From assembly GCA_015660965.1 (NCBI GenBank), contig JACTVG010000008.1, forward strand, positions 1 through 64,000: a stretch of DNA of 64,000 nt, read 5' to 3'. This document shows positions 1 to 8,623 of this stretch, piece by piece; the first letter of the stretch is position 1, and each line of letters begins with the position of its first letter. The notes below the pieces were generated by a model. That model searched no databases, was not told the DNA's origin, and saw only the letters and a list, made by a program, of their open reading frames with translations. The position numbers and the translations under genes were made by a program. The stretch comes from Methanoregulaceae archaeon (GTDB lineage: Archaea > Halobacteriota > Methanomicrobia > Methanomicrobiales > Methanospirillaceae).

Positions 1-1
1 A

Positions 2-493
2 ATTTCTCAACAGATAGAATTCACAAGGGATTACCAAGATATTGGTATCAATGCACCTCAGTGGTTTGATGTGAAAAAGATCATCGAGAATGCAATAAAA
101 ACTATTAAATTGGGTCCAGTTGTTGTCTCCATAGAGTTCGATAAACTTGAAATCTTTGCAGATCCCTTGCTTGAAAGGGTCTTTTTTAACCTAATTGAAA
201 ATGCACTAAGACATGGAAAAAAACTTACGAAGATTACATTTTCTTATAAAGAATCTAATGATAATCTGATATTAATCTGTATGGATGACGGTATTGGTAT
301 CCCCCCGGAAAACAAAGAGCTTATCTTCACAAGGGGTTTTGGCTCCAATTCGGGTGAGGGACTGTTTTTTGTGCATCAGCTCGTTGATCTGCAGGGCATG
401 TCAATTCGGGAGACCGGGACGTATGGGGAAGGAGCGCGGTTTGATATCCGTATTCCCCATGGAGCATTTCGCAAGACCGGATCCGGTTATTAA
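2..493 (+). CDS. Sensor histidine kinase, C-terminal part (5' end outside the window)
   Basis: This is the ATP-binding end of a signal-transducing histidine kinase. The reading frame is open from base 2, so the gene starts upstream and only its last 163 residues are present. The N box (NLIENALRHG), the G1 box (DDGIGIP) and a G2-like box (GEGLFFVHQL) identify a GHKL ATPase fold. The segment before the N box (EFTRDYQDIGINAPQW) is the usual linker between the dimerisation helices and the ATPase in the PAS-rich kinases of methanogens. The sensor domains and the phosphorylated histidine are not visible, so the signal is unknown. No response regulator follows it. Confidence 0.9.
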   Translation: MSQQIEFTRDYQDIGINAPQWFDVKKIIENAIKTIKLGPVVVSIEFDKLEIFADPLLERVFFNLIENALRHGKKLTKITFSYKESNDNLILICMDDGIGIPPENKELIFTRGFGSNSGEGLFFVHQLVDLQGMSIRETGTYGEGARFDIRIPHGAFRKTGSGY

Positions 494-624
494 ATCAAAT
501 GGCATTATTTTTACCTGGTTTTTTTATTGTGGCTCTCTATCTCACTCAAACACGGGTTAGTTGTTAAAATTTTAATTACTGATCAGGAAGGTATATCATC
601 TATGTACGCTAAACTATACAAAAA

Positions 625-648
625 TTGTAGTAAATATTTTTACTACAA
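625..648. promoter_or_regulatory. Perfect palindrome, probable operator of the surface protein-MacB operon
   Basis: Two 10-base arms, TTGTAGTAAA and TTTACTACAA, match perfectly around a 4-base centre and end 17 bases before the ATG at 666. Position and symmetry fit the binding site of a dimeric winged-helix repressor overlapping the transcription start. No regulator gene lies next to it, so the binding protein is unknown. A terminator for the kinase is less likely because no T-run follows. Confidence 0.6.
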
Positions 649-665
649 AACTGAGGAAAAACTCC

Positions 666-1925
666 ATGTTCAGTAGTACAAAACCTCCGGCATTCCCGGC
701 ACGCCAGGATTTGACAGTAAAAAATAGACCGGTTCTTTCGGGAGCGAGAAACGTACCCTCCACCTGCTTTGCGGTTTCACGGTTCGGGATATTTCTGTTA
801 CTTATCGTAATAATAGTCGTTCTGGTACTTCCGGCAAGTGCCTATGCAACTCCCGAATCCATTATTACCACAGGAAATGTGTATGTATCCGGTGTCACGC
901 TCGATCCGTCAGTACTTTTCACCGGTGATAAAGGTACGGCAACCTTTTACGTGACCAACGGGAATGCAAACCAGAGTATCGGGGTCAACCACGCCACGTT
1001 TGGCGACAAGGATATCCGTCTCACCAGTGGCGGATACGATACCTCCGCCAATATCGGGCCCCTCCAGACCCGGTCCTTCATCTTTTCCATAGCGACGGAC
1101 GCGTCTGAAGGATCCTATTACCCAACCTTTTCCCTAAGTTTCAGTGAAGCTGGCAGCCTATACTACCGAACCCTAGTACAGGTAGACAATACCCCTCTTG
1201 TGCTGACTATCATCGACAAGCCTGACACCTTCACACAGGACAAAAAAGATACGATCACCATGCAGGTTGCCAACCCCCGAAAAAATGACGTGAAGAATGT
1301 CATCCTCGAAGTGTCCGGCGACAGCATTACTGCAACGCCCTCAAAGGTATACATTGGAGCGCTTGCGTCCGGTGTCGACACGAACATGACCGTTTCGATA
1401 ACCCCCGGCAAGGAATCTCCCGTTAAAATAACGGTGAATTACGATAACGGGGACAACTATCACGCAGTTTCCCTGGAAATGCCCGTATCTTTTACCCCTA
1501 ATAAAAAGCAAGCAAGCCCGCAGATGAGTAACGTGCAGGTGAAACTCGAGAACGGCATCTATCACGTTACCGGAGACGTCACCAATGCCGGGCTAGAGAC
1601 TGCGAACGGTGTCACCGTCACGGCCTTGTCGCCAGCTGTCCCGCAGGACCCGTACAAATCCTATGTCATCGGCGCACTGAAACCGGATGATTTCGGCAGT
1701 TTCGAAGTAACCTTTACGGCAAACGCCGCAACGAGTGTCCCCCTCCAGATGTCTTACAAGGATACGGATGGCAACGTGGTCACTTCCCGGCAGGATGTTG
1801 CAATCACGGTCGCAGACTCTGCACAGACACAGGTTCAGCCAAATCTTCTCCCGGTCATTGTGATCGCTCTCCTCATTGTACTCGCAGGCGGTTATCTCTA
1901 CATCCGGCGGCGAAAGAAGCAGTGA
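666..1925 (+). CDS. Membrane-anchored surface protein with NEW3/CARDB-like domains
   Basis: A 419-residue exported protein. Residues 1-40 are polar, 41-58 form a hydrophobic signal or anchor ending in ASAYA, and about 393-412 form a C-terminal membrane helix followed by RRRKKQ. The extracellular part reads as beta-sandwich repeats of the COG1361/NEW3 type (for example the VKNVILEVSGDSI and VTNAGLETANGVTV segments), often found beside archaeal MacB-like ABC systems. It is 12 bases upstream of the ATPase gene, so it is probably the extracytoplasmic partner of that transporter. An AGGAA ribosome site precedes ATG 666, and a palindrome lies directly upstream. Substrate unknown. Confidence 0.8.
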   Translation: MFSSTKPPAFPARQDLTVKNRPVLSGARNVPSTCFAVSRFGIFLLLIVIIVVLVLPASAYATPESIITTGNVYVSGVTLDPSVLFTGDKGTATFYVTNGNANQSIGVNHATFGDKDIRLTSGGYDTSANIGPLQTRSFIFSIATDASEGSYYPTFSLSFSEAGSLYYRTLVQVDNTPLVLTIIDKPDTFTQDKKDTITMQVANPRKNDVKNVILEVSGDSITATPSKVYIGALASGVDTNMTVSITPGKESPVKITVNYDNGDNYHAVSLEMPVSFTPNKKQASPQMSNVQVKLENGIYHVTGDVTNAGLETANGVTVTALSPAVPQDPYKSYVIGALKPDDFGSFEVTFTANAATSVPLQMSYKDTDGNVVTSRQDVAITVADSAQTQVQPNLLPVIVIALLIVLAGGYLYIRRRKKQ

Positions 1926-1937
1926 GGTCGGTGTATC

Positions 1938-2609
1938 ATGCAACCGGTAATCCAGTTTGAGGATGTGGTTAAGATATACCCGCTCAAGGCGGGGGACGTG
2001 ACGGCTCTCAATCACATCTCCTTTGAGGTACAGCGGGGGGAGTTTATCTCAATCATGGGGCCTTCAGGATCAGGAAAATCAACGTTGCTTAACCTGATTG
2101 GATGCCTTGATACTCCGACATCCGGAGATATCTTCGTAAGTGGAACCAGAGTCCGCGCTATGAATGACGTCGAGCTGACAAAACTGCGAAGGGATCGTAT
2201 CGGGTTCGTCTTCCAGTACTTCAACTTATTTCCACTGTTAAATGTTATTGAAAACGTGAATTTCCCCCAGATGCTGAAATCGGGAAAGGATGTGAACCCG
2301 GATAAGGCGAAGGAGGTGCTCCATGCAGTCCAGCTGGAAGAACAGTTCTATACCCACACATCTACTGAACTCTCCGGTGGACAGCAGCAGCGGGTAGCCG
2401 TCGCCCGCGCCCTCATTAACGATCCCGATATCCTGCTGTGCGATGAACCGACCGGCAACCTCGACTCAAAGACCGGGGCAAGTATCATGGAGTTGATGAC
2501 CGAACTGAACAGAAAGGGTGCGACAATCATCTGTGTAACACACGATCCGACAGTCGCGAAATATTCAGATCGTACCATCCGGATTGTAGACGGGTGCATT
2601 GCATCATGA
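1938..2609 (+). CDS. ABC transporter ATP-binding protein, MacB/LolD type
   Basis: A 223-residue cytoplasmic ATPase powering the adjoining FtsX-fold permease. Walker A is GPSGSGKST at residues 41-49, the signature is LSGGQQQR and Walker B is [12 protein letters not shown], which is the standard spelling in the MacB/LolD/FtsE group. Length is normal for the family. It sits between the surface protein and the permease, and its stop codon overlaps the permease start as ATGA at 2606-2609, so the two are probably translationally coupled. Export of a peptide, lipid or drug is possible; the sequence does not say which. Confidence 0.93.
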   Translation: MQPVIQFEDVVKIYPLKAGDVTALNHISFEVQRGEFISIMGPSGSGKSTLLNLIGCLDTPTSGDIFVSGTRVRAMNDVELTKLRRDRIGFVFQYFNLFPLLNVIENVNFPQMLKSGKDVNPDKAKEVLHAVQLEEQFYTHTSTELSGGQQQRVAVARALINDPDILLCDEPTGNLDSKTGASIMELMTELNRKGATIICVTHDPTVAKYSDRTIRIVDGCIAS

Positions 2610-3817
2610 TCTTTTGGGAAATTGCAAAACGCAATATCCGGATCCATATGTTACGTTCGACCCTTGCGATGCTCGGCATCGTCATCGGAGTCGTGGCCAT
2701 CGCTTCAATGGGTATCCTCGGTAACAGCCTTGTCTCAACGGTCTCTGACAGCCTGAAGTCGGTTGGCGACAGCGTAATCGTAACACCCTACACCGGGGGA
2801 GGTGGGGGCATGGGACAATCCGGGGGAGGCGGAGGCATAGGTGGCGGGAGCTCGGGCAGCCTGAAGCTCTCCGACCAGAATTTCCAGCAGATCAAGCGGG
2901 TTGTGGCACCGAACAAGGCGATCCTGGTCTACCTGACATCGGAACATATGAAGATCGGTGTCGGTGGCGACGACATTGTGGCAACGGTATACGGCCTCCC
3001 GTCAGATGATGTCCCGGACCTGATGAAACTCCAGGCAGGGGATTACAACAACGGGAACTCCGGTTGTCTCGTTGGTCCCACATTTGCCAAGGACCATAAC
3101 CTCAAGGTCGGATCACGGATCTCGATGGGAACGGATGGCAGCAAGGGCACATTACGGGTCACCGGCATCATCGAGGAGAGGGGCATGAGTTTCGATATCA
3201 GTACCGATAATGCCATAGTCGTGACCCAGGCGTGGTTTGAAAATACCTACAACCGGAACGGCGATTACGATGAAGTTGTCGTGAAAGTCAAGACCGGGGA
3301 CACGGCGGACGTAAAAACCGCCATAGAGAAACAACTCAACAAGCGCAAGGACAACAAGATCGTCAGCGTGATGGACAGCAAAGCGACGTTGAGCAGCATC
3401 TATGCAACCTTTGGCACCGTCACGACTTTTGTCACTGCAATCGGCGGGATCTCCATGATCGTTGCCGGCGTCTCGATCTTCAACATCATGATGATGTCCG
3501 TGAACGAGCGGATCAAGGAGATCGGCATCATGCGCAGCATCGGCACCCAGAAAAGAGAGGTGATGAGCATGTTCATCTATGAGGCGGCCATCATCGGGGT
3601 CATCGGCAGCATCATCGGTGGTATATTCAGCGTCTTTGCCGGGTATGCCATCAGCGCCCTGATGCTGAGTACGATCAAGTACCTGTTCACGGTGGCCAAT
3701 GCGTTCTCTGTGGGTGAAGGGGTTTGCTTTGGGATCGTTGTCTGTCTTGCCTGCGGCATCTATCCGGCATGGCAGGCGGCGAACCTGAACCCCATCGATG
3801 CATTGAGACATGAGTGA
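2606..3817 (+). CDS. ABC transporter permease, MacB/FtsX type
   Basis: A 403-residue permease. An N-terminal membrane helix (about residues 17-37) is followed by a large extracellular domain and three C-terminal helices, the MacB layout. The last segment, with [17 protein letters not shown], is the conserved FtsX cytoplasmic coupling region. A glycine/serine-rich stretch at about residues 58-85 is a low-complexity insert in the periplasmic-type domain. The ATG at 2606 overlaps the upstream stop (ATGA) and is preferred over the GTG 12 bases earlier. It forms an operon with the two genes before it. Confidence 0.92.
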   Translation: MIFWEIAKRNIRIHMLRSTLAMLGIVIGVVAIASMGILGNSLVSTVSDSLKSVGDSVIVTPYTGGGGGMGQSGGGGGIGGGSSGSLKLSDQNFQQIKRVVAPNKAILVYLTSEHMKIGVGGDDIVATVYGLPSDDVPDLMKLQAGDYNNGNSGCLVGPTFAKDHNLKVGSRISMGTDGSKGTLRVTGIIEERGMSFDISTDNAIVVTQAWFENTYNRNGDYDEVVVKVKTGDTADVKTAIEKQLNKRKDNKIVSVMDSKATLSSIYATFGTVTTFVTAIGGISMIVAGVSIFNIMMMSVNERIKEIGIMRSIGTQKREVMSMFIYEAAIIGVIGSIIGGIFSVFAGYAISALMLSTIKYLFTVANAFSVGEGVCFGIVVCLACGIYPAWQAANLNPIDALRHE

Positions 3818-3871
3818 ACAAAATTCCCACTCCTGATTTTGAGGAGATTAGATGAAAACGATACCTCAGAA

Positions 3872-3963
3872 CGTTCTGTTGCATCTGCGGGACGTTTAAA
3901 TACTGGATATTGAAGTGTTCCGAGGATATCATTTCCATTGAGTCCCGTTAACTTATCAGAACC
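3872..3963. repeat. MITE-like element A (92 bp), IS6-type ends
   Basis: The left end GTTCTGTTGCATCTGCGGGAC and the right end, read on the other strand as GGTTCTGATAAGTTAACGGG, are imperfect inverted repeats like the termini of IS6-family elements. No transposase is inside. The core (about 3884-3925) matches the reverse complement of 44729-44777, and both copies are 92 bp long. No clear 8-bp target duplication flanks it. The remaining bases to 4070 hold no convincing gene; on the minus strand they can be read as a short zinc-ribbon-like scrap (WCPDCSCVIHRRKKR). Confidence 0.65.
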
Positions 3964-4070
3964 TCAAAAAGTTCAATTCCCCACAAAGAAAACGCACTGT
4001 TCTTTTCTTACGACGATGAATCACACATGAACAGTCCGGGCACCACCGCCCAACTAGCTCAAGCTTCTGT

Positions 4071-4253
4071 TTATTTTCCTCTTTGAGTTCCTTGTGTAGA
4101 CCCGTTAGAATAAAATCCAAATAATATTGCGAGGAAACCCCCTATAAAAAATAGCACACCAATAATTCTTATCGAATCACTAAAGGTAATGAAAAAAATG
4201 GATCCAGCGAACATACCGACAATACCAGTACCAATTACACCTAGATTAACCAT
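4071..4253 (-). CDS. Small two-helix membrane protein
   Basis: A 60-residue protein of unknown function. Two hydrophobic segments (about residues 5-24 and 29-47) predict a hairpin in the membrane with a short polar C-terminus. A GGTGA ribosome site lies 6 bases before the ATG, which supports real translation. It stands alone between MITE A and the cyanase gene, transcribed the same way as cyanase. No family recognised. Confidence 0.6.
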   Translation of the reverse strand: MVNLGVIGTGIVGMFAGSIFFITFSDSIRIIGVLFFIGGFLAILFGFYSNGSTQGTQRGK

Positions 4254-4332
4254 TTTTTATTCACCTTAATGTCTAAAAATAATTTGTCTTTCGTTTATTT
4301 CCGAAGCAAGGTTTTCTCTGGAGGAAAAAATG

Positions 4333-4794
4333 TTAAAATTCTTTATACTCGAGATACTTTGCATCCAGCGTGATAATGATCCGTGGTTCACCGGCTTTTC
4401 CGACACCTCGCTTTAAATCTATCGAGAAATCAATCGCACTCGGAATTGCATCTCCTCCCCTACCGGTATCATCCGCGAACAGTTCATACATACGCTCCCT
4501 GAGTGCATCGGCATATACCCCCACCATTTCCATCAGGCGATATTTGAAAGGATCCGCTGCCATCGGGGTTTCTTTCCGGAGAGGCATTCGGGAAAATGCC
4601 TTCTTTACCTCGTTGTCAAGATCGAGAGCCTTTGCAACCGTTTCAAGATCTTTATTGTTGAGACGATGCATTCCGTTCAGGGCAGCAGCGATGAACATCG
4701 GGCTTTTGCCCGTGGTTTCAGAAAGTTTATCAAACGTCATTTTCTTTGTTCTTCTCTTCTCTCTGGCAATTTCTACTGCCGCATGAATATCCAT
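4333..4794 (-). CDS. cynS: Cyanate hydratase (cyanase)
   Basis: Cyanase converts cyanate and bicarbonate to ammonia and two CO2, detoxifying cyanate and supplying nitrogen. At 153 residues it has the normal length. The N-terminal helical domain (LSETTGKSPMFIAAALNG) resembles a degenerate HTH, and the C-terminal domain carries the family active-site core: the arginine and glutamate of YRLMEMVGVY and the serine of SAIDFSID. A strong AGGAGGTC ribosome site lies just upstream of the ATG. No cyanate transporter or carbonic anhydrase gene is adjacent. Confidence 0.95.
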   Translation of the reverse strand: MDIHAAVEIAREKRRTKKMTFDKLSETTGKSPMFIAAALNGMHRLNNKDLETVAKALDLDNEVKKAFSRMPLRKETPMAADPFKYRLMEMVGVYADALRERMYELFADDTGRGGDAIPSAIDFSIDLKRGVGKAGEPRIIITLDAKYLEYKEF

Positions 4795-4873
4795 ATCCTT
4801 GACCTCCTGTCTTGTGGAAAGTTCATTCCACGAAGGAATGTTCCATCGCCATTATATTAACCTTACTAAAAAC

Positions 4874-5009
4874 GGTTCTGTTAAGTTGTTGCGGGATGGT
4901 AAATATTCTCTATATAATCTTCAAGAAAAACGGTCAGAATGGGTAATTAAGTGATTAAAATCAATTCTTGAAGCTACTATTTTTCATCTCACGCTAACTT
5001 AACAGAACC
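4874..5009. repeat. MITE-like element B (136 bp), IS6-type ends
   Basis: The termini GGTTCTGTTAAGTT and AACTTAACAGAACC are a perfect 14-base inverted repeat, with weaker similarity continuing inward (TTGCGGGAT against AGCGTGAGAT). An internal hairpin pairs TCTTCAAGAA near 4918 with TTCTTGAAG near 4965. There is no coding frame. Flanking AC/GT extends the symmetry by two bases. Confidence 0.7.
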
Positions 5010-5107
5010 GTATAACCTAATGTGAATTTGATTCTAATAAATGGTTATCCGGACCGGCAATACTTGAGTCATCCGAACGGTGTAAGGTCTCTTTTTGATA
5101 ACGAGGG

Positions 5108-5139
5108 CGTCCCGAAACCCCCCACAATGCAACAGAACC
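5108..5139. repeat. Solitary IS6-type terminal repeat
   Basis: Read on the minus strand this starts GGTTCTGTTGCATTG and reaches a CGGGAC motif, the same end sequence as the MITE-like elements elsewhere in the window. No partner end was found nearby, so it is probably a remnant. The following 5140-6000 stretch has one open frame (5242-5616) that I do not trust and otherwise nothing recognisable; it looks like decayed DNA. Confidence 0.45.
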
Positions 5140-6007
5140 CACAATAGGGATATTTTTATCAGACGTTACTTTCGGCGATACAAATGGAGGTTCAAAATAC
5201 CCCTTTTGTGTATAGCATCCTATGGTTTATAGATACCAAAATTGACAAGAAATGGCTTGGAATTTAAAAATTTTAGCATTTTAACTCTTAAAACCGTAAT
5301 ATTCTTATTAATTTGGTTCGTTCGTCAAAAAAGGGGTGATATCTGGTGTTTTAAATACCAATATCTACCCGGAAATCAAGATCAAAACGGGAAAATAGAG
5401 TATGATGTGGTGTATTCAAAGCGATTTAAGACCATAAAACCTGGAGTGAAACCAACAGGGTCTGTTAAATTACGTGTAACAACCAAAGAAAGAATGCAAC
5501 TACACAAATCGCTGCGACAATCAAAACAGGAATCCACAGTGGATTATCAACTACTGTTGCGGTTTTATCATTTTTTACCATATATTAACTTGGAACAATT
5601 CTTCACCACAATTTGAGTACACGTCCCAATATAAGAAGGAATGTAACGACAATTACAACGATAGCAATAATCACAATTAATACCGAACACAGAACCTACA
5701 CCACCCCCTCATCAAAAAATTTTATAAAAGCGCATCAAACCAAGTCATGTAAAAACAGTGGTTTTTTCAATGTACCCCATACCAACTATTGTCCGACTCG
5801 CCTTTTTGCCCATAAAAGCCCGCTATTTCGATTTTTGTTTTTTCACGACGGAATATGTGTTTGAATATCTGATCAGGAGACTATTTACTACACCGGAGTA
5901 TGTCGGTCCTGTGCTCGGGTAGATCTCCCTGATTTAAGGTATGGACACGCCTATATATTTGTTCGAATAAGAGGTAGTAAACGCCAAATCCCAGATATGG
6001 TGTGTTT

Positions 6008-6027
6008 CGCAGAATGTTGATTCTGCG
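6008..6027. promoter_or_regulatory. Perfect hairpin upstream of the recombinase gene
   Basis: CGCAGAAT and ATTCTGCG pair perfectly around GTTG, 38 bases before the recombinase start. With the next palindrome it forms a two-site arrangement typical of operators or recombinase-binding sites. Confidence 0.45.
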
Positions 6028-6033
6028 ACAAAC

Positions 6034-6056
6034 TTATTAAATTCGAGATTTAATAA
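6034..6056. promoter_or_regulatory. Palindrome at the recombinase start: operator or dif/att-like site
   Basis: TTATTAAAT and ATTTAATAA are perfect 9-base arms around a 5-base centre, ending 9 bases before the ATG at 6065. Tyrosine recombinase core sites have inverted arms of about this size around a 5-8 base spacer, so this may be the recombination site. An autoregulatory operator is equally compatible. Confidence 0.45.
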
Positions 6057-6064
6057 AATAGAGT

Positions 6065-6985
6065 ATGAATAGCGGTTTTTTTTCAGAGTGGCTGATCACT
6101 TACCGCGAATACCTTAAAATGAGGAATTACTCTCCTCGTACAATGGAAAGTTATACCCAGGTCATCAAACATTTCGCCTACTATGTGTGGTTGCACCGTC
6201 AAAGGGGAGTCACAAAACTCGTTGTTTTTCCGAAAGATTTCGACAGTGCCCGCCTCGAGGCCAGTGTTGAAGTCCCTCCAACAATGATAACCGATTACCT
6301 CTCGTTCATGTCCTCGACGAGGACCTACAAACCAAAGACAACGCACCGTATAATTTCTACACTGAGTTCATTTTATCGGTTCCTCACTATTCATGGCGGT
6401 GTAAAACTGAACCCGATGGTCGGGATCGAACGCCCGAGGATAAAACAGCAGGATATCAAGTACCTCAAACACAGCCAGGTGTTACAACTTATCGATTCGA
6501 TCGAAGATCCTCGGGACAAGCTTATTGTCAGGACGATTTACGCTACGGGAGTCCGGGTTTCGGAGCTCTGCGGTATTAATATCGGAGATATCGATTTTGA
6601 AGAGCATACCATCAAGATCCGGGGGAAGGGAGACAAGACCCGGATGGTGTTCCTTGACAACGATACCGCCGAAGCGATCCGGACGTTTATCGGGAATCAG
6701 ATTGAAGGTCCTCTCTTTATCGGTCAACAGGACAAGAATATCTCCCCCCGGGCGATTCAACACATATTCCGACACTATGCACCTACCGGTATAACACCCC
6801 ATAAGATCCGGCATAGTTATGCCAGTGAACTCTATCGTAGGTCCAAGAACCTCCGTGTTGTCCAGGAGAACCTCGGCCATACATCCATTAAGACGACGGA
6901 AATCTATTTGCACACCGATGTGGACGAGAGACGGCAAGTCTACCAGGATTACTTCCCACTTTCAAACACTCCGAAACCTACCTAA
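6065..6985 (+). CDS. Tyrosine recombinase, XerA/XerD-like integrase
   Basis: A 306-residue site-specific recombinase that cuts and rejoins DNA through a tyrosine. It has an N-terminal SAM-like DNA-binding domain (residues about 6-120) and a catalytic domain with the conserved arginine in TGVRVSELCGI, the HxxR box in HKIRHSYASEL, LGH in LGHTSIKTTEIYLH and the nucleophile tyrosine in that last segment. The length matches chromosomal archaeal XerA and also many integrases of mobile elements. Two palindromes lie directly before the ATG. It stands at the edge of accessory DNA, so either role (dimer resolution or island integration) is possible. Confidence 0.88.
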   Translation: MNSGFFSEWLITYREYLKMRNYSPRTMESYTQVIKHFAYYVWLHRQRGVTKLVVFPKDFDSARLEASVEVPPTMITDYLSFMSSTRTYKPKTTHRIISTLSSFYRFLTIHGGVKLNPMVGIERPRIKQQDIKYLKHSQVLQLIDSIEDPRDKLIVRTIYATGVRVSELCGINIGDIDFEEHTIKIRGKGDKTRMVFLDNDTAEAIRTFIGNQIEGPLFIGQQDKNISPRAIQHIFRHYAPTGITPHKIRHSYASELYRRSKNLRVVQENLGHTSIKTTEIYLHTDVDERRQVYQDYFPLSNTPKPT

Positions 6986-7059
6986 TCACCGTCGGAGAAT
7001 CCCTTTTATAAACCATATGATGCTATATACTAAAGGGGCATTTTTTGCGTGCAAAATGG
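6981..7059. repeat. Promoter-like direct repeat, copy 1
   Basis: About 78 bases shared with 8430-8508 at roughly 75-80% identity by eye, in the same orientation. Both contain CACCGTCGGAGAAT followed by a TATA-like TTTTATAAAC and a second GCTATATAC box. This looks like a duplicated promoter with its 5' leader; the nearest downstream starts are at 7119 and 7172. Confidence 0.5.
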
Positions 7060-7171
7060 AACGATAAAGACCACGTTATTTAGTACATCCCAAAATAGAA
7101 TGAGAGGTTGGTAGGTTTATGGAGATATCGACAAAGCTGGGAGAAATCCAACCAAACGAGCTGGTGAGTTC

Positions 7172-7378
7172 ATGAGGAACGATGAATGCATAATTAAATT
7201 TCTTAATAAAGATGGGAAAGTGCTACAATCTTTTCGAAGAGACAAAGACGGCTGGTTTCAAACAAGTTCTAAGGGAATCGTTCGACGATGTACTGCCGAA
7301 CAAACTCTATCACATTTGTTGCCTCCTCTTGCTGGTGTCAGCAGAGCAATTGTAAAGGTGGAAAAAATTGAGAAATAG
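7172..7378 (+). CDS. Small hypothetical protein
   Basis: A 68-residue soluble, basic protein of unknown family. A GGTGA ribosome site lies just before the ATG. An 18-codon open frame (7119-7175) with its own ATG overlaps this start as ATGA, so it may be a coupled leader peptide. It follows the first promoter-like repeat (6981-7059). No domain recognised. Confidence 0.5.
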   Translation: MRNDECIIKFLNKDGKVLQSFRRDKDGWFQTSSKGIVRRCTAEQTLSHLLPPLAGVSRAIVKVEKIEK

Positions 7379-7461
7379 AAATGCCACCCTCTATTTGTGA
7401 TATCAATTTCACAAAGGTTTCCTTTTTTGAGCTAACTATAATTTCCGAGGATGCTGAGTAA

Positions 7462-7956
7462 CTATCTTTCCTTTTTCACCCCAAGTCCCTGCAGCCACCC
7501 GGATACCTCATCCTGTGCGTTTTTTACGTTGCTGCCACGGACTGCGAGGCCTTCCAGGACGGTTGACTGCGGGCAGAATTTTTTGATATCCATAACACTC
7601 CGCCCCAGGCCGCTTCCCTCATGCGTGCAAAACGGTACAATGGTTTTTCCGGAAAAATCGTATTCCGTCAAAAACGTTGCAACAGGCATGGGTATCGTAC
7701 CCCACCAAACAGGATAACCAACGAAAACCACCTTGTACGATTCCATGTTCTCGACTTTTGTTCTCAGTTTGGGTCTGTATTCCTCGCTGAGTTCCTTCCG
7801 TGCCTGCTCCACGACCTCATCGTAATCGCTTGGATACGGATCTACGGATACAATTTCAAAGATATCGCTACCGATGTTCTCGTGTATCTGATGGGCAATT
7901 ACGCGGGTGTTGCCGGAATGTGAGAAATATGCAGATAGTGCTGACATTTTTTTCAT
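7462..7956 (-). CDS. Flavodoxin family protein
   Basis: A 164-residue cytoplasmic FMN-binding electron carrier or flavin reductase. The N-terminal phosphate-binding loop FSHSGNTRVIA and the later YPVWWGTIPMPVATFL and THEGSGLGRS segments are characteristic of the flavodoxin-4/NADPH-quinone reductase-like group. The start at 7956 is chosen because GGAGG lies 9 bases upstream, although the frame stays open for 13 further codons. It is flanked by two copies of a promoter-like repeat. The redox partner is not evident. Confidence 0.85.
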   Translation of the reverse strand: MKKMSALSAYFSHSGNTRVIAHQIHENIGSDIFEIVSVDPYPSDYDEVVEQARKELSEEYRPKLRTKVENMESYKVVFVGYPVWWGTIPMPVATFLTEYDFSGKTIVPFCTHEGSGLGRSVMDIKKFCPQSTVLEGLAVRGSNVKNAQDEVSGWLQGLGVKKER

Positions 7957-7968
7957 GGATATCATCCT

Positions 7969-8320
7969 CCAATTTCGTCTCTTTAAATGTGCCAAACTAA
8001 TTTACCATTTAAGTTTATATGGAGAGACCCAAAATGCCATGGATATCGCTAACACTACTATTTCAATGATAATTACAGGAATAACAAGACTTAATGATAA
8101 ATGTTCAAGCCAATAAAACACTATCAAATTTATAATAGTAAGGTCTATTGCGATATAGAGGAGTATCCTCGTCGGGAAACTCATCGGGAATGGGAAATTG
8201 GGATCTCTCAAAGGTCTGTGTTCAATTGCCGTGATATCACTAATGAGACTTGCAGAGGAACTGCCATAACACTTTTGGAAATCTGGCTCTAAACGAGATT
8301 TACGAATGAAAGAAGTTGGG
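7969..8320. repeat. Long dispersed repeat, copy 1 (352 bp)
   Basis: Direct repeat of 57726-58077, about 95% identical by eye along its whole length. It carries a small membrane-protein gene on the minus strand. This copy has lost the start codon. The repeat begins next to the flavodoxin ribosome site. Confidence 0.9.
8002..8232 (-). pseudogene. Broken copy of small membrane protein (start codon ATG to ACG)
   Basis: Near-identical to the 76-residue protein at 57759-57989, with two membrane segments and C-terminal SPYKLKW. The codon aligned with the intact start is ACG here, and the next candidates are a TTG (at 8211) or an internal ATG that would remove most of the N-terminus. It is therefore probably not expressed as the full protein, or uses a weak start. 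The body of the frame is undamaged, suggesting the duplication is recent. Confidence 0.7.
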
Positions 8321-8429
8321 CTTTGTTGAATTCCTCAATGATAATCAGAACAGAGAATAAATTCGAACCTTTTGACTATTTTTGAAAGTAACAATCATTG
8401 AATAAGCAACAAAATTTTTTGTGAATCTT

Positions 8430-8508
8430 CCTGACACCGTCGGAGAATTCCTTATATAAACTATCTGATGCTATATACAAAAAGAGTATTTTTTGTATGT
8501 AAAATCTG
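8430..8508. repeat. Promoter-like direct repeat, copy 2
   Basis: Second copy of the 6981-7059 repeat, with CACCGTCGGAGAAT, a TTATATAAAC TATA-like box and GCTATATAC. It precedes a 21-codon frame at 8547 and the exported protein at 8624, so it probably drives the latter. Confidence 0.5.
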
Positions 8509-8546
8509 ACCTTTACACCGACTATAAGTTCAAGGGAGATTTCCCA

Positions 8547-8612
8547 ATGACAACGAATACTTATATCTGTGAAGGGTGTAAGTCATCTCAATACTTAGTA
8601 GTTAAATCGTGA
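8547..8612 (+). CDS. Possible 21-residue Cys-containing peptide
   Basis: A short frame with ATG preceded by an AGGGAG ribosome-like site encodes a peptide with a CxxC pair (YICEGCKSS), ending 11 bases before the next gene start. It could be a leader peptide or the truncated front of a zinc-ribbon protein. Support is limited to the ribosome site and position. Confidence 0.25.
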   Translation: MTTNTYICEGCKSSQYLVVKS

Positions 8613-8623
8613 CGGTGAAAGAC

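Noticed and set aside
1593-2015. Long minus-strand frames opposite the surface protein and ABC genes
   Set aside because: Shadows of GC-rich codon use in well-identified genes on the other strand.
3864-3971. 8-bp target-site duplication around element A
   Set aside because: The flanking octamers do not match, so insertion by an IS6-type enzyme is supported only by the terminal repeats.
5242-5616. 124-codon open frame in AT-rich DNA
   Set aside because: No ribosome site, composition not protein-like in its first half, no recognisable motif; it lies in a stretch that looks decayed between MITE ends and the recombinase.
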